A stretch of 64,000 bases of DNA, taken from NCBI RefSeq assembly GCF_001676615.1, contig NZ_LYXZ01000039.1:62001-126000 (forward strand). The letters run 5' to 3'. Below are positions 62,368 through 64,000 of the stretch, in pieces (position 1 is the first letter of the stretch; every line of letters starts with the position of its first letter). The notes below the pieces were generated by a model that was given only the letters and a program-made list of their open reading frames with translations, searched no databases and was not told the DNA's origin. A program made the translations under genes and the position numbers. This DNA comes from Labrys sp. WJW. GTDB lineage: Bacteria > Pseudomonadota > Alphaproteobacteria > Rhizobiales > Labraceae.

Positions 62368-63378
62368 TTACTCGGCGCGCGGGGGACGCGACAGCAATTG
62401 CTTGATGGCCTGGTCGACGCTGGCCTTGCCAGCCACCAGACCGGCGACGGCGGTGGCGATCGGCATGTCGACATGTCTGTCCGCCGCCATGCGCGCCAGG
62501 ATCGGGGCGGTCCAGACGCCTTCGGCCAGGCCGACATCGGCGATTGCCGTTTCCAGGCCGATGTCCTTGCCGAGTTCCTCGCCGAAGCGCCGGTTGCGGG
62601 AGCGAGACGAGGTGCCGGTAAGGATGAGATCGCCGAGGCCCGACAGGCCTGCCAGCGTTTCCGGGCGGGCGCCGAAGGCAAGGCCGAAGCGCGTGAGCTC
62701 GGCGAAGCTGCGGGCGAGGAGGGCCGCCACCGTGCTTTCGCCGAAGCCGCGGCCGGCGGCGATGCCGGCGGCGATGGCGAGCACGTTCTTGGCCGCTCCG
62801 CCGATCTCGACACCCCGCAGATCGTCCGTATGGTAGAGACGGAAGGTCGGGGAGCCGATGGCCTTGACCAGGCGTTCGCCGAGCGAGCGATCCGCACAGG
62901 CCAGCGTCAGGGCCGTCGGGTAGGCCTTGGCGATGTCGGCGGCGAAGCCCGGTCCGGAGAGCACGGCCGGGATGCAGCCCGGCAGGATCTCGGCGGCGAC
63001 CTGCGAGACGAACTCACCACTCGAGCGCTCGATGCCCTTGGCGGCCAGGATGAGCGGGGTATTGGCCGAGACCATGCCGGCCAGCCGCCCGCAGACATCG
63101 CGCAGGGCCTGGGTCGGAACCGCCAGGATCAGGGCGTCGGCGCGCGCGGCCTCGGCAAGATCGGCGGTGGGGTGGATGGCTTCGGGCAGGGCAAGGCCGT
63201 CGAGCTTCGGCAGCCGGCGTGTCTCCGTCAGTGCAGCCATGGCCGCGGCATCGCGTCCCCACAGGCTGACATGACGGCCGGCGCGGGAGGTGGCGCAAGC
63301 AAGCGCAGCACCGAAAGCGCCGGCGCCGATGACCCCGATGCTTTTGAACCCGGAGCCGTTCAAGCCAGAAGCACTCAA
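62368..63378 (-). CDS. gpsA: Glycerol-3-phosphate dehydrogenase [NAD(P)+], GpsA
   Basis: GpsA makes sn-glycerol-3-phosphate from dihydroxyacetone phosphate for phospholipid synthesis. The 336-residue protein has the glycine motif GVIGAGAFGAALA, WGRD, AAKGIE, VLSGPGFAADIA and the catalytic Lys/Asp region GAAKNVLAIAAGIAAGRGFGESTVAALLARSFAEL, SGLGDLILTGTSSRSRNRRFGEELG. The start TTG at 63378 overlaps the tsaD stop by 4 bases (TTGA), which is normal coupling in this gene pair. An ATG is not available close by. Confidence 0.93.
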   Translation of the reverse strand: MSASGLNGSGFKSIGVIGAGAFGAALACATSRAGRHVSLWGRDAAAMAALTETRRLPKLDGLALPEAIHPTADLAEAARADALILAVPTQALRDVCGRLAGMVSANTPLILAAKGIERSSGEFVSQVAAEILPGCIPAVLSGPGFAADIAKAYPTALTLACADRSLGERLVKAIGSPTFRLYHTDDLRGVEIGGAAKNVLAIAAGIAAGRGFGESTVAALLARSFAELTRFGLAFGARPETLAGLSGLGDLILTGTSSRSRNRRFGEELGKDIGLETAIADVGLAEGVWTAPILARMAADRHVDMPIATAVAGLVAGKASVDQAIKQLLSRPPRAE

Positions 63379-64000
63379 GCTTTCGCTCCCTTGCCGACGC
63401 CGGCCTTGCCGAGGCCCTGCTTGCCCGCGCCCGGTGCATTTGGGTCGAGCGGCCAGCGGGCCCGCGGGCTCACGTCGAGGCCGTCGGTGATGCCGGCAGA
63501 GAGGCGCTCGGCGCCCGCCCAGGCGATCATGGCGCCATTGTCGGTGCACAAAGCGGCCGGCGGCATCACGATGCGCAGGCCCGTCTCCGCGCCGAGGCGC
63601 TGCAGGCCGCGACGGATGGCAAGATTGGCAGCTACGCCGCCTGCGATCACCAGGGCGCTGGGGGACTGCCCGGCGGTCTCGCGGAACCGCCTCAGGCCGA
63701 CGCGCGTGCGGTCGACCACCATGTCCACCACCGCCGCCTGGAAGGAGGCGCAGAGGTCCCTGATATCCTTGGCGGCGAGCGGCGCCAGCCTTTCGGCTTC
63801 GAGCCGGACCGCCGTCTTCAGGCCCGACAGCGAGAAATTCGGATCCGGCCGCCCTTGCAGAGGGCGGGGAAAGGCGAAGCGGGCGGCGTCGCCGCTCATC
63901 GCCTGCGCCTCGACGGCGGGGCCGCCGGGATAGCCCAGGCCCAGCATCTTGGCGGTCTTGTCGAAGGCCTCGCCGATGGCATCGTCGATGGTGGTGCCGA
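63375..64000 (-). CDS. tsaD: tRNA threonylcarbamoyladenosine synthesis protein TsaD, 5' part cut by window edge
   Basis: About 208 C-terminal residues of TsaD, the catalytic subunit that places the threonylcarbamoyl group on A37 of ANN-decoding tRNAs. The fragment contains GTTIDDAIGEAFDKTAKMLGLGYPGGPAVE, NFSLSGLKTAVR, VVDMVVDRTRV, LVIAGGVAANLAIRR and CTDNGAMIAWAGAERL. A Gly/Lys-rich tail (GKQGLGKAGVGKGAKA) ends the protein and is longer than usual. The start codon lies outside the window at positions above 64000. gpsA follows with a 4-base overlap. Confidence 0.95.
   Translation of the reverse strand, partial: GTTIDDAIGEAFDKTAKMLGLGYPGGPAVEAQAMSGDAARFAFPRPLQGRPDPNFSLSGLKTAVRLEAERLAPLAAKDIRDLCASFQAAVVDMVVDRTRVGLRRFRETAGQSPSALVIAGGVAANLAIRRGLQRLGAETGLRIVMPPAALCTDNGAMIAWAGAERLSAGITDGLDVSPRARWPLDPNAPGAGKQGLGKAGVGKGAKA

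Overview
The window is GC-rich alphaproteobacterial chromosome, most likely from the order Hyphomicrobiales (Rhizobiales). The evidence is the RNase D-like/lptC/lptA/lptB order, an alphaproteobacterial-type UbiB and XerC, a RopB/Omp25-type porin-like protein, the tsaD-gpsA pair, and dispersed palindromic repeats of the kind common in that order. I cannot name the genus. Coding density is high. I see no prophage, transposase, rRNA or CRISPR array.

Layout. 1-7.4 kb: end-truncated ubiB, an RNase D-like exonuclease, the LPS transport genes lptC-lptA-lptA(second copy)-lptB, an orphan YejB/YejE-type permease pair and tRNA-Arg(CCG). 7.5-13.8 kb: an SDR, a two-component system, an MFS transporter with wrbA, and a divergent LysR regulator with two ATC-N9-GAT boxes. 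14-22 kb: a capsule region with KpsS-like and KpsC-like Kdo transferases, a glycosyltransferase, a Wza-like export lipoprotein and a RopB-like outer-membrane protein. 22-28 kb: a three-gene redox/hydrolase set divergent from a LysR gene with a perfect palindrome between them, an NCS1 permease, a methyltransferase and tRNA-Ser(GGA). 28.5-38.7 kb: msrA, an orphan modA, then tetR, an MdtD-like MFS, and an MdtA/MdtB-like RND pump. 39-44.7 kb: acs, a DUF4241-like protein, a CLC channel and a secreted hydrolase. 44.8-48.5 kb: gntR-kduI-kduD-kdgT for the unsaturated uronate/2-keto-3-deoxygluconate branch, with a perfect 20-bp palindrome at its head. 48.5-57.9 kb: a VanW-glycosyltransferase fusion, then a complete sugar ABC transporter ending in a MocA/aldo-keto reductase fusion and facing an AraC regulator. 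58-64 kb: a Bcr-type MFS, two tandem PH-domain membrane proteins, xerC, ridA, gpsA and end-truncated tsaD.

The most unusual observations are: (i) a two-hairpin dispersed repeat inserted in frame inside the RND membrane-fusion protein gene at about 34028-34120, adding about 31 residues, with relatives of the same repeat in several intergenic gaps; (ii) two adjacent LptA genes, each interrupted at the same place by a different low-complexity linker; (iii) two fused-domain proteins (VanW-GT and MocA-AKR); and (iv) several clean operator-like palindromes next to their likely regulators. Coordinates for starts are my choice from codons, ribosome-binding sites and homology memory. Nothing was checked by database search.
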